From: Qipengyuania_B thermophila
GTDB lineage: Bacteria; Pseudomonadota; Alphaproteobacteria; Sphingomonadales; Sphingomonadaceae
Reading direction: 5' to 3'
Length of the DNA: 64,000 bases
Assembly: GCF_004153605.1 (NCBI RefSeq)
Contig: NZ_SDSI01000001.1
Location: forward strand, 496,001 to 560,000
Made by a program: the position numbers and the translations under genes. The notes beneath the pieces are model-generated. The model was not told where the DNA came from and ran no database searches. It saw nothing but the letters and a program-made list of their open reading frames with translations. Positions 34,356 through 42,316 of this stretch are shown in pieces (the first letter of the stretch is position 1; each line of letters begins with the position of its first letter).

Positions 34356-35755
34356 GCCGCGCTGGACGCAAGCAGCCGCGCCTGAGCGTGGTCATCGCGC
34401 TGGCCTGCGCGCTCGCCGGGTGGCCGGCGGCGGCACAGGATGTCGCCATCACCAACGCGACGCTTGCCGTGGGCGACGGCAGCGAACCGGTGCAGGGGGC
34501 CACGGTGGTCATCCGCGGCGGTCAGGTCGTGGCGGCCGGGCCGGGCGTCGCGCCGCCCGCGGGGGTGCCGGTGATCGACGGCACCGGCCGCTGGGTCACT
34601 CCGGGCATCTTCGCGTCGGTGTCCACCCTTGGGCTCGTCGATGTCGAGGGCGTCGGCGATGGCAACGACGAGCGCGCGCCCTCCTCGCCCTTCAGCGCGG
34701 CCTTGGACGTGCGTCCGGCGCTCAATCCGGCCTCGCAGCACGTGGCGGTCGCCCGCACCGGCGGCATCACCCGCGCCTCGGTCGTGGGTCAGCCGTCGGC
34801 GTCGATCTTCGCCGGCCAGGGTGCGATTGTCGATCTGGGCGCCGATGCCGACATGGTGACGCGCCCCCGGGCCTTCCAGTACGTGTCCCTGGGCGAAATG
34901 GGCGCCCGGATCGCCGGCGGCAGCCGGACCAGCGCCCACGCCCTGCTGCGCAACGCCCTGCGCGAAGCGCGCGAGGTGGGCCGCTCTCCGGAAATCGCCG
35001 GCGGCGGGGGACGTCCGCCGGCGCGCGAGCGGATCGAGGATCTCGCACCCGATCCGCGCCTCGTCGACACAGCCTCCGAGCGGCGCAGCGACGTGCTCCT
35101 GTCGCGCTTCGATGCGGCGGCACTGGTCCCGGTGGTGAACGGGCAGCAGCCGCTTTACGTCCATGTGGAACGGGCATCCGATATCCGTGCGGTGCTGGCA
35201 CTGCGCTCGGAGTTCCCAGCCCTGCGCCTCGTTCTGGTCGGCGCGACCGAAGGATGGATGGCCGCGCGCGAGATTGCGGCCGCGAATGTCCCGGTGATCG
35301 CCTTTCCGCTCAACAACCTGCCCGCCCGCTTCGAACAGCTCGCGGCGACGCACAGCAACGTGGCCCGGATGCGAGCAGCCGGGGTGACCGTTGCCCTCGG
35401 GCTGTACAGCGGCGGCACCGACGAACAGCCGCGCAACATCACGCAGCATGCCGGCAACCTCGTCGCCTTGTCCCGGATCCCCGGTGCCGACGGATTGAGC
35501 TGGGGTCAGGCATTCGCGGCCATTACCTCGGTCCCGGCGGCGATTGCGGGCTTCGACGGCAGGCTGGGCGTGCTGCGGCCCGGAGCGGCCGGCGACGCGG
35601 TCATCTGGGACGGCGATCCGCTCGAACTGTCGTCGGTGCCGGTGGCCGTCTATGTCGCCGGGGTGGAACAGCCGCTGACGAGCCGGCAGACGCGGCTGCG
35701 CGACCGCTACCGCGATCTGGACGAGCGCGACCAGCCCAAGGCGTTCGACTTCTGA
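34352..35755 (+). CDS. amidohydrolase-like protein lacking the HxH metal site (predicted pseudoenzyme)
   Basis: A 467-residue exported protein (signal peptide ending AAAQ near residue 30) with the same fold as its neighbour: N-terminal sandwich ITNATLAVGDGSEPVQGATV and C-terminal RPGAAGDAVIWDGDPLELSS. Where active members have TPGxxDxHxH it reads TPGIFASVSTLGLVD, so both histidines of the first metal motif are absent. The later positions are also altered (VGATEGW, ALGLYSGGTD). It is probably inactive and acts as a partner of the upstream enzyme, to which it is coupled by ATGA, but a changed metal chemistry cannot be excluded. Its stop overlaps the FKBP start as TGATG. Confidence 0.8.
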   Translation: MSRAGRKQPRLSVVIALACALAGWPAAAQDVAITNATLAVGDGSEPVQGATVVIRGGQVVAAGPGVAPPAGVPVIDGTGRWVTPGIFASVSTLGLVDVEGVGDGNDERAPSSPFSAALDVRPALNPASQHVAVARTGGITRASVVGQPSASIFAGQGAIVDLGADADMVTRPRAFQYVSLGEMGARIAGGSRTSAHALLRNALREAREVGRSPEIAGGGGRPPARERIEDLAPDPRLVDTASERRSDVLLSRFDAAALVPVVNGQQPLYVHVERASDIRAVLALRSEFPALRLVLVGATEGWMAAREIAAANVPVIAFPLNNLPARFEQLAATHSNVARMRAAGVTVALGLYSGGTDEQPRNITQHAGNLVALSRIPGADGLSWGQAFAAITSVPAAIAGFDGRLGVLRPGAAGDAVIWDGDPLELSSVPVAVYVAGVEQPLTSRQTRLRDRYRDLDERDQPKAFDF

Positions 35756-36273
35756 TGTCGCGGCCCGGCGCAGCGCAGAGGTCTGCCTGTGCAGCGCTGC
35801 TCCTTGCCGCCGGGGCGGTGCTCGCCGCGAGCGGTGCGGCAACGGCCGGCCAGAACGGAGCCGGCGCGCCGGCGGCAAAGAGCACCGCCTGGCACAACGC
35901 GCAACGGGCGCATCTCGCCGGGCTTGCTCCTGCCGACGGGTGGCAGACGCTGGAGGGCGGATTGAAGTGGCGCCGCATCGCAGGCGGGGGAACGGGCGAG
36001 CGCCCGACCCCCGAAAGCATTGTCACCGTGCATTACACGGGCCGCTTCATCGACGGGGAAGTGTTCGACAGCTCCGTCGCGCGCGGCGAGCCGGCGACCT
36101 TCCCGCTGGCCCGGCTCGTCAGGGCGTGGCAGATCGCCATTCCGCAGATGGCGGTGGGCGACACCATCGAAATCGCCGCGCCGGCTGAGCTGGCTTACGG
36201 CGCTTCGGGGCGCGGTCCCATTCCCGGTGGCGCGACGCTACTGTTTTCGATCGAACTGCTGCGGATCGAGTGA
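35755..36273 (+). CDS. FKBP-type peptidyl-prolyl cis-trans isomerase, exported
   Basis: A 172-residue folding catalyst that isomerises X-Pro bonds, probably in the periplasm. A signal peptide covers about residues 1-35 (ACAALLLAAGAVLAASGAA). The FKBP domain has VTVHYTGRFIDGEVFDSS, then FPLARLVRAWQIAIPQM and ELAYGASGRGPIPGGATLLF, with the usual active-site Tyr, Phe-Asp and Ile-Pro residues, except that the common V-I-x-G-W loop is LVRAWQ. Start and upstream stop share a base (TGATG), so it is coupled to the amidohydrolase pair and may serve their folding. Confidence 0.92.
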   Translation: MSRPGAAQRSACAALLLAAGAVLAASGAATAGQNGAGAPAAKSTAWHNAQRAHLAGLAPADGWQTLEGGLKWRRIAGGGTGERPTPESIVTVHYTGRFIDGEVFDSSVARGEPATFPLARLVRAWQIAIPQMAVGDTIEIAAPAELAYGASGRGPIPGGATLLFSIELLRIE

Positions 36274-36289
36274 CGGGGGAGAGGACGGG

Positions 36290-36967
36290 ATGTCGCCGCT
36301 GCTGACACTTGCCCTCGCCTCCGCCACTCTCGTCGCCACCCACCTCACGCTCTCGCATCCGTTGCGGCCTCCCCTCGTGCGTCTGCTGGGCGAGCGCGGG
36401 TTTCTGCTGGTCTATTCGGCTATTGCGCTCGCAGCCGTGTGGTGGATGGCACGCGCCTTCCGCGCCGCGCCTGCGGGCGATCTGGGGCAGGCGAGCGGTG
36501 TGGCCGGGTGGGTCGCCGCCAGCATCCTGACCGTGCCGGCCCTCGCGCTGTTCCTCGGTTCCCTGCGCGCGAACCCGGCACTGCCGCGAGGGGCTGCTGC
36601 CGACCTGGCCGGCCGGAGGGCGCAGGGCGTGTTCCGTGTGACCCGGCACCCGATGATGTGGGGCTTCGCGCTTTGGGCGGCGGCACACATCGCCCTGCTG
36701 TGGAGCTGGCGGACGATGATCGTGGCCGCCGCCGTGATGGTGCTGGCGCTCGTCGGCGCGGCGGGTCAGGATCGCAAGAAGCGCCGCCTGCTCGGCGATG
36801 GCTGGCGTGCTTGGGAAGAGCGGACGACCTTTGCGCCGCGTCTGCGGGCGCTGCCGGCGATCGGCTGGCCGTTGTGGATCGGCGCGACGGTGCTGTGGCT
36901 GGCCGTCACATGGGCGCATCGCCCTCTCGGCGGCGTGCCCGCCGGCCTGTGGCTCTGGACGGGCTGA
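36290..36967 (+). CDS. NnrU family membrane protein
   Basis: A 225-residue integral membrane protein with about six hydrophobic segments. FRVTRHPMMWGFALWAAAH is the family signature, related to the isoprenylcysteine methyltransferase-like membrane fold. NnrU was first described in the nitrite and nitric-oxide reductase regulon of Rhodobacter, but many members occur, as here, without denitrification genes, and the molecular function is unsettled. GGGGGAGAGGA lies just before the ATG. It is the last gene of the peptide-use run. Confidence 0.88.
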   Translation: MSPLLTLALASATLVATHLTLSHPLRPPLVRLLGERGFLLVYSAIALAAVWWMARAFRAAPAGDLGQASGVAGWVAASILTVPALALFLGSLRANPALPRGAAADLAGRRAQGVFRVTRHPMMWGFALWAAAHIALLWSWRTMIVAAAVMVLALVGAAGQDRKKRRLLGDGWRAWEERTTFAPRLRALPAIGWPLWIGATVLWLAVTWAHRPLGGVPAGLWLWTG

Positions 36968-36970
36968 GGA

Positions 36971-36999
36971 CGAGGCTGCGACCCGTCGCCGCAGCCTCG
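36971..36999. terminator. bidirectional terminator-like hairpin
   Basis: CGAGGCTGCG, a 9-base loop, then CGCAGCCTCG forms a perfect 10-bp stem. It sits three bases after the NnrU stop and 15 bases before the convergent PEP-CTERM stop, the right place for a shared terminator. There is no T-run on either side. Confidence 0.65.
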
Positions 37000-37013
37000 C
37001 CGATCCCCGTGCC

Positions 37014-37835
37014 TCAGCCGAACGCGAACCGCACGCGCTGCGTGTGCCGCGTGCGGCGCAGCGCCGCTCCGACCGCGCCGAAGCCGAGCAGCATCAGCGC
37101 CCAGGTCGACGGCTCGGGCACCGCGCCGCTTGGCGGCGTGACCACCGGCCCCGTGCCCACATTGATCAGACCGCCGGCCACGCCTTGGGTGAAGTCGAAG
37201 AAATTGTCGTTCGGATCGTCGTCGAACAGGGTGAAGCGCATCTCGCCCGTCGCGACGAGACTGTCGAACAGGCTCGTGAGCTTGGCGATGTCGGTCAGGC
37301 TGAAGAAGCCGGTCGACAGGATGTTGTTGCCGAAGCCGGTGCTGGTGGAGAGGAGCGTCGTCCCGTCGGCATTGGTTTCATAGGTCACGACATCGGACCA
37401 GTTTCCGACCAGGATGCCGTTGACGCTGAAGGTGTTCTGGTTGAAGTCGAAGTTGCCGGGCGAGGTGTCCCCGTCGAACAGGGTGATGCGGAACGAGGCG
37501 CTCTGCAGGCCGCTGGCCAGATTGGCGAGCACGGCGGGCGTAAAGCCGGTCTGCGTGCCGAACAGCAGCGGGTTCCCGGTCGCGACGCCCGGCACCGGAT
37601 TTTCGGACACGTTGGCAAAGCCGCGGTACATCTGGGACGCCGACAATTGCGAGACGACGCGCGTTCCGTCGTTGGCCTTGAGATCGACCACCACGCCGCC
37701 GACCCGCGTGACGCCGCTTGGCAACGCGCCGCCATTGGGTGAGGTCGTCGTTTCGGGCGTCGCGGAGGCCGGCACCGCCATCATCAGCGCCAGAGCGAGG
37801 CCGGTTACAGAAGCTGTTGAGAGTCGCAGGGTCAT
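37014..37835 (-). CDS. PEPxxWA-CTERM sorting-domain protein
   Basis: A 273-residue exported protein. The signal peptide is MTLRLSTASVTGLALALMM followed by AVPASA. The body is low in cysteine and rich in Asn, Asp, Thr and Gly with no recognised enzyme motif. The tail VPEPSTWALMLLGFGAVG plus an arginine cluster (about residues 239-263) is the PEPxxWA form of the PEP-CTERM signal, which is cut by an exosortase and linked to exopolysaccharide production. The cluster is followed by an unusual extra RVRFAFG tail. No exosortase is in the window. The ATG at 37835 is preferred because AAGGAAGGA precedes it. It reads out of an AT-rich leader. Confidence 0.88.
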   Translation of the reverse strand: MTLRLSTASVTGLALALMMAVPASATPETTTSPNGGALPSGVTRVGGVVVDLKANDGTRVVSQLSASQMYRGFANVSENPVPGVATGNPLLFGTQTGFTPAVLANLASGLQSASFRITLFDGDTSPGNFDFNQNTFSVNGILVGNWSDVVTYETNADGTTLLSTSTGFGNNILSTGFFSLTDIAKLTSLFDSLVATGEMRFTLFDDDPNDNFFDFTQGVAGGLINVGTGPVVTPPSGAVPEPSTWALMLLGFGAVGAALRRTRHTQRVRFAFG

Positions 37836-37904
37836 GAGGCGCGTCCTTCCTTGGAGAAGAATCAAGGTTCAAGGTTCCTGAACTGCGCCCGGCTGTTAGA
37901 TCTT

Positions 37905-38066
37905 ATGATCAGGAACGACTCGCCTCTTATACTAGAATTAACTATAGGAGAGTAGCTCTAAGTTGTCTTTTCGATCAAAGTGATAGCAAAAAGATGTTAT
38001 ATTGCAAACACTTGCAGATTTTTATTTCCGGCCAGACGCGCGGACACCGAAATAAATCATCAATTT
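37905..38066 (-). promoter_or_regulatory. AT-rich leader/promoter region of the PEP-CTERM gene
   Basis: About 160 bases with markedly low G+C: 45 of the 120 bases from 37921 to 38040 are G or C by hand count, against roughly two thirds elsewhere. It lies between the hydrolase stop and the PEP-CTERM start. On the minus strand TTGCAA and TATCAC are spaced 16 bases apart, and CCTATAGTTAATTCTAGTATAAGAG lies closer to the gene. Either could be promoter sequence. No coding frame or tRNA was seen. Confidence 0.45.
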
Positions 38067-38865
38067 AAGGCTCTTGTTCCGCAAGCGTGTCGAGGAAGGC
38101 GCAGATCTGCTGCTGCACGACGGGCTTGGCGATCAGGTCATGCCCGGCGTTCGGATCCACGATGAGCACCGCATTCCCGCTGGCCGCCGCCAGTCGCCGG
38201 GCCTGCTCCACCGGGATCAGCGTGTCTCCGGCGCCGTGGAGGATCAGGATCGGCGCGCGCACGGACGGGATCAGCGCGCCGTTGTCGAAGCGGTCGCGCA
38301 GCAGGAGCCGGACCGGCAGCCAAGGCACTGCCGCACGCGCCGTCTCGGTCAAGCTGTGAAACGGAGACACCAGCACGAGCGCATGCGGCCGCGTCTCAGC
38401 CGCTACGCGGACCGCCACTGCCGACCCGAGAGAATTGCCGATGATCACCACCTCATCGGGCGACACGCCCGCCGCCATCAGCATGCGCCAGGCGGCGCGC
38501 CCATCCTCCGCCAATCCGGCTTCGGAGGGACGACCGCCATTGCCGGCATAGCCGCGGTAGCTGGCGGCAAAGATGCCGAACCCGGCGGCCGCGAGCCAGT
38601 CGGTGACGAAGGCGGTGGATTGCCAGTCGGCGCCGTTCCCGTGGAAGAACAGCAGCGTCTTGCGCCCCGGAGCAGCCGGTCGCCAGCCGGCGCCGAGCGT
38701 CAGACCGTCCCCGGTCGCATAGTGGACCCGCACGAAACCCGGCGGCACGTCCGCGCGCGCCGGCGGTGCAGGATAGATCAGCCGCCCCTGCGCGAGAAAC
38801 AGAACCGCCAGCACGGCGGCATAGGCCCCCGCCGCGAGCGCCAGCATGATCACCGCGGCGCGCAT
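38065..38865 (-). CDS. alpha/beta hydrolase (BEM46/ABHD13-like)
   Basis: A 266-residue protein with an N-terminal membrane anchor or signal (residues ~5-25, VIMLALAAGAYAAVLAVLFL). Serine hydrolase elements are clear: oxyanion strand LLFFHGNGADW, nucleophile elbow GNSLGS, aspartate in LHGAGDTLIPV and histidine in DPNAGHDLI. The LIYPAPPA segment and overall order resemble the BEM46/YfhR group, whose natural substrates are unknown. It starts 17 bases upstream of the dxs stop side (dxs ends at 38882), so it is likely the second gene of a dxs transcript. Confidence 0.88.
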   Translation of the reverse strand: MRAAVIMLALAAGAYAAVLAVLFLAQGRLIYPAPPARADVPPGFVRVHYATGDGLTLGAGWRPAAPGRKTLLFFHGNGADWQSTAFVTDWLAAAGFGIFAASYRGYAGNGGRPSEAGLAEDGRAAWRMLMAAGVSPDEVVIIGNSLGSAVAVRVAAETRPHALVLVSPFHSLTETARAAVPWLPVRLLLRDRFDNGALIPSVRAPILILHGAGDTLIPVEQARRLAAASGNAVLIVDPNAGHDLIAKPVVQQQICAFLDTLAEQEP

Positions 38866-38881
38866 GGCCGCAGGCCGCGCG

Positions 38882-40804
38882 TCAGGCGCGCGCCTCCTCC
38901 ACCCCGACCGAATTGTGGCGCAGCGCGTCGAGGGCCCGCGCGACCATGTGAGCGGCGTTCAGCCCCGCCTCGTCATACTGGCGCACGGGGTCGTCGTGAT
39001 CTTGGAAGATGTCCGGCAGACGCATCGTCCGGATCTTCAGCCCGACATCGGTCAGTCCATGATCGCTGGCATAGGTCAGCACATGCGCGCCGAGGCCGCC
39101 GATCGCCCCTTCCTCGACCGTCAGCACCACCTCGTGCGTGCGCAGCAGTCGGTCGATCAGCTCCTCGTCGAGCGGCTTGGCGAAGCGCAGGTCGGCAACG
39201 GTCGTGGACAGGCCCTTGGCGTCGAGCTGGTCGGCGGCCTTGAGCGCCTCGCGCAGCCGCGTGCCAAGCGACAGAATGGCAACCTTGCTCCCTTCGCGCA
39301 CGATCCGCCCCTTGCCGATCGGCAGCCGTTCGGGCGTCTGCGGCAATTCCACCCCGACACCGTTGCCGCGCGGATAGCGTACCGCGATGGGGCCGGAGTC
39401 ATGCTCCGCGGCCGTATAGGTCATGTGCACCAGCTCCGCCTCGTCGGCGGCCGCCATGACGACGAAGTTGGGCAAAGTCGCAAGGTAGGTCACGTCGAAG
39501 CTGCCGGCATGGGTCGCGCCATCGGCGCCGACCAGCCCGGCCCGGTCGATGGCGAACCGCACCGGCAGGTTCTGGATGGCGACATCGTGCACCACCTGGT
39601 CATAGGCACGTTGCAGGAAGGTGGAGTAGATGGCGCAGAACGGCCGCATCCCCTGCGCCGCCAGGCCGGCGGCGAACGTCACCGCGTGCTGTTCGGCGAT
39701 GCCGACATCGAAAGCGCGGGCCGGATGGGCCTTGGCAAACTTGTCGACCCCCGTGCCCGAAGGCATGGCGGCGGTGATGGCGCAGATCCGGGGATCATCC
39801 TCGGCCAGCTTCGCCAGGGTCTCGCCAAAGACGTTCTGGTAGGCAGGCGGGCCGCCGGCGGACTTCTTCTGCTCGCCGGTGATGACGTCGAACCGCTGCA
39901 CGCCGTGATACTTGTCGGCCGAGGCTTCGGCGGGGGCATAGCCCTTGCCCTTCTTGGTCACGACATGAACCAGGATCGGACCCTGCTCGCTGTCGCGCAC
40001 ATTCTCAAGCACCGGGATCAGGTGATCGAGGTTGTGCCCGTCGATGGGGCCGACGTAGTAGAAGCCCAGTTCCTCGAACAAGGTGCCGCCGGTGGCAAGG
40101 CCGCGGGCATACTCCTCGGCCTTCTCCAGCCCCGAATGGACCTTCGAGCTGAGCTTGCGCGCGACCTTGGAGGCGATGCTGCGCAGGCCGAGATATTCGG
40201 ACGACGACACCATCCGCGCGAGATAGGCGCTGAGCCCGCCGACCGGCGGCGCGATGGACATGTCGTTGTCGTTGAGGATCACCACCAGCCGGTTGCCCGC
40301 GCCTTCGGCGTTGTTCATCGCCTCGTAGGCCATCCCTGCGCTCATCGCCCCGTCTCCGATGACGGCGATGGCCTTGCCCGGTGCGCCGGTCAGCTTGTTG
40401 GCGATGGCAAAGCCCAGGCCGGCGCTGATCGACGTGGAGGAGTGTGCGGCGCCGAACGGGTCGTATTCGCTCTCCGACCGCTTGGTGAAGCCGCTGAGCC
40501 CGCCGCCCTGCCTCAGGGTGCGGATGCGGTCGCGGCGCCCGGTCAGGATCTTGTGCGGGTAGGCCTGGTGGCCGACGTCCCAGATGAGCTTGTCGTCAGG
40601 CGTGTCGAACACGTAGTGGAGCGCGACGGTGAGTTCCACCACGCCCAGCCCGGACCCCAGATGCCCGCCGGTCGAACCGACCGCGTCGATCATCTCGGCC
40701 CGCAGTTCGTCGGCCAGCTGACGGAGTTGCTCGCGGGGGAGGCGGCGCAGGTCGTGGGGCGTGTCGACCAAGTCGAGCAGCGGCGTCACCGGTCTTTCGT
40801 TCAT
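38882..40804 (-). CDS. dxs: 1-deoxy-D-xylulose-5-phosphate synthase
   Basis: A 640-residue thiamine-diphosphate enzyme that condenses pyruvate and glyceraldehyde 3-phosphate, the entry step of the MEP isoprenoid pathway. The N-terminal HLGSGLGVVELTVALHY and GDGAMSAGMAYEAMNNA (ThDP/Mg binding GDG...NN), then the transketolase-type FDVGIAEQHAVTFAAGLA with catalytic Glu, and YPRGNG in the last third are all present. Full length. It supplies precursors for ubiquinone, carotenoids, hopanoids and the polyprenyl carriers used by the GT-C cassette. Confidence 0.97.
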   Translation of the reverse strand: MNERPVTPLLDLVDTPHDLRRLPREQLRQLADELRAEMIDAVGSTGGHLGSGLGVVELTVALHYVFDTPDDKLIWDVGHQAYPHKILTGRRDRIRTLRQGGGLSGFTKRSESEYDPFGAAHSSTSISAGLGFAIANKLTGAPGKAIAVIGDGAMSAGMAYEAMNNAEGAGNRLVVILNDNDMSIAPPVGGLSAYLARMVSSSEYLGLRSIASKVARKLSSKVHSGLEKAEEYARGLATGGTLFEELGFYYVGPIDGHNLDHLIPVLENVRDSEQGPILVHVVTKKGKGYAPAEASADKYHGVQRFDVITGEQKKSAGGPPAYQNVFGETLAKLAEDDPRICAITAAMPSGTGVDKFAKAHPARAFDVGIAEQHAVTFAAGLAAQGMRPFCAIYSTFLQRAYDQVVHDVAIQNLPVRFAIDRAGLVGADGATHAGSFDVTYLATLPNFVVMAAADEAELVHMTYTAAEHDSGPIAVRYPRGNGVGVELPQTPERLPIGKGRIVREGSKVAILSLGTRLREALKAADQLDAKGLSTTVADLRFAKPLDEELIDRLLRTHEVVLTVEEGAIGGLGAHVLTYASDHGLTDVGLKIRTMRLPDIFQDHDDPVRQYDEAGLNAAHMVARALDALRHNSVGVEEARA

Positions 40805-40891
40805 CTCCCCAGCCTTACATTGCCTTCGGGGGCATGTCGATGCAGGTGTGCCGCCATGGCGTCGGCGCCGCGCCCCGCGCGAAGGGATTTG

Positions 40892-41359
40892 TCAGGACGC
40901 ACAGCCCGCGCACCGGCCGCGCAGCTCGACCACCGGCCGGACGGCCGCGAACCCGTGCTCCGCGCCCCGCTCCCGCAGCGCCTCGGTGATCGCGCGGTCG
41001 TCGATGTGGCCGGCCCTGCCGCACGTGTCGCAGATCATGAAGATGCAGTCGTGACGGCAACCCGGGTGGTTGTTGACGAGGTAGGCGTTGGCGCTCTCGA
41101 TCCGGTTGGCGAGGTTCGCGCGCACGAAGAGGTCGAGGATCCGGTAGACACTGTTTGCCGCCACCCGCTTGGCGCGCGCCGCCGACAGGCTGTCGGCGAT
41201 ATCATAGGCGGAGACGGGGCCGCCGTGCCGGGCCAGCTCTCGGAACACGGCTTCACGCATCGGGGTCCAGTTTTCGCCTGCGCTTTCCATCACGGTCTGC
41301 GCCGCCGCCACCAGCGCGTCACCCGCCAGCTCGCGATGGGGATGAACATCAGCACTCAT
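40892..41359 (-). CDS. zur: Fur-family regulator, Zur-like
   Basis: A 155-residue metal-responsive repressor. The winged helix contains TPMREAVFRELARHGGPVSA and ANSVYRILDLFVRANLANRI. The dimerisation half has HPGCRHDCIFMICDTCG (HxxCxxxC...CxxC) and ends VELRGRCAGC, giving two CxxC pairs for a structural zinc site. The overall pattern fits Zur better than Fur, which would favour control of zinc uptake and homeostasis genes, but subfamily assignment by eye is not certain. The start was taken at MSADVHPHR; an upstream in-frame ATG gives a 12-residue extension without support. It sits 87 bases upstream of dxs on the same strand. Confidence 0.85.
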   Translation of the reverse strand: MSADVHPHRELAGDALVAAAQTVMESAGENWTPMREAVFRELARHGGPVSAYDIADSLSAARAKRVAANSVYRILDLFVRANLANRIESANAYLVNNHPGCRHDCIFMICDTCGRAGHIDDRAITEALRERGAEHGFAAVRPVVELRGRCAGCAS

Positions 41360-41410
41360 GCCGCGGACGCTAGGCGCGTTGCCGCGGGCCTGCAACCATG
41401 GCCCGGCAGG

Positions 41411-42085
41411 TCAGGTCGGGGAGGACGGCGCGGGCCGCACCAGCCCCGAGCGCTCCAGTGCGGCGAGCTTCGGCGCGATCCATTGCTGCACATAGGGGTG
41501 TGCGGGGTTGCGCGCGGCGAAGTCCTGGTGCTCCGGCTCGGCCGGATAGAAGGTCCGGCCGGGCACGAGCGGCGTGACGATCGGATCGCGCCAGCGTCCT
41601 GCGCGGGCGAGCTGGTCGCGATAAGCCGCGGCGACGGCCTCCTGCTCCGGGGTGGAGACAACGACCTGCGCGTCGTACTGGGCACCGCGATCCGGGCCTT
41701 GGCGGTGCCGCACGGTGGGATCTATGGCGACGGAGAAGAACACGCGCAGCAACTCGTCATAGCGCACGATGGTCGGGTCATAGCGCACCTCGACCGCTTC
41801 GACATGCTCGGTAAGTCCCCCCGACACCAGCGCGTAGGTGGCCGCGCGCCGCGACCCGCCGTGGTAGCCGGCCCTCACGGTCAGCACTCCCGGCACTCGG
41901 CTGAACACGGCCTGCGTGCCCCAGAAGCAGCCGCCGGCGAAGACCGCCAGCTGTTCGCCGGCCGGCTCGGCCGCGATGCGGATGGCGGGAGGCGCCGCAA
42001 TGGGTGCGGCAGGCTGATTGCCGGCGGGCGCACAGCTCGCCAAGGCAATCGCCGCCGCCGGCAAAAGGGCGGCGGCCCCGCTCAC
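41411..42085 (-). CDS. msrA: peptide methionine sulfoxide reductase MsrA, lipoprotein form
   Basis: A 224-residue repair enzyme that reduces methionine-S-sulfoxide in proteins. The N-terminus is a lipoprotein signal with lipobox ALASC (Cys18), so it acts in the envelope rather than the cytoplasm. Catalytic Cys53 is in FAGGCFWG, followed by VRAGYHGG, then TEHVEAVEVRYDP and YPAEPEHQDF. No second resolving cysteine near the C-terminus is seen, so recycling may differ from two-cysteine MsrAs. The GTG start is supported by its GTGA overlap with the stop of a 44-residue membrane peptide gene just upstream. Confidence 0.92.
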   Translation of the reverse strand: MSGAAALLPAAAIALASCAPAGNQPAAPIAAPPAIRIAAEPAGEQLAVFAGGCFWGTQAVFSRVPGVLTVRAGYHGGSRRAATYALVSGGLTEHVEAVEVRYDPTIVRYDELLRVFFSVAIDPTVRHRQGPDRGAQYDAQVVVSTPEQEAVAAAYRDQLARAGRWRDPIVTPLVPGRTFYPAEPEHQDFAARNPAHPYVQQWIAPKLAALERSGLVRPAPSSPT

Positions 42086-42216
42086 CGGATGAAGGCGATC
42101 ATCGCCTCCGCAGGGACGAGACCCCAGCTCTCCGGGCCTGACGCCACCAGGATGCCGAAGGCCCCGATGAGAAATCCGATGGCGATGTTCGCGACAAGCT
42201 CGTGACGGCGGGTCAT
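42082..42216 (-). CDS. 44-residue single-span membrane peptide coupled to msrA
   Basis: A short frame beginning MTRRHELVANIAIGF with one strongly hydrophobic segment (about residues 9-26) flanked by an N-terminal arginine pair, so the N-terminus should be cytoplasmic. It ends AEAMIAFIR. The ATG is preceded by AGGGAG at a suitable distance, and its TGA overlaps the msrA GTG as GTGA. No family is recognised. It could be a small membrane partner or leader peptide that sets msrA translation. Confidence 0.6.
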   Translation of the reverse strand: MTRRHELVANIAIGFLIGAFGILVASGPESWGLVPAEAMIAFIR

Positions 42217-42316
42217 GGTGCAGGCTCCCTGACTGGTTGCAACATCCATGCCTCATGACGACTTGCGTGCCGCTGAAACCCGCGTTGGGCGATGTTCATG
42301 TTCAGCCAGCGAAATG

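Noticed and set aside
37905..38066. A sigma-54 (-24/-12) promoter for the PEP-CTERM gene
   Set aside because: GG and GC pairs in the region are 12 or 16 bases apart instead of 10.
38846..42205. A 1119-codon open frame on the plus strand across ctg-rich DNA opposite dxs, zur and msrA
   Set aside because: It is antisense to three clearly recognised genes and its product is low-complexity Arg/His/Gly sequence, the usual by-product of high G+C.
42213..42316. A further tiny frame (MNIAQRGFQRHASRHE..., about 27 codons) whose stop overlaps the 44-residue peptide start
   Set aside because: No ribosome-binding site was seen, and the composition is not protein-like. The ATGA overlap may be chance.
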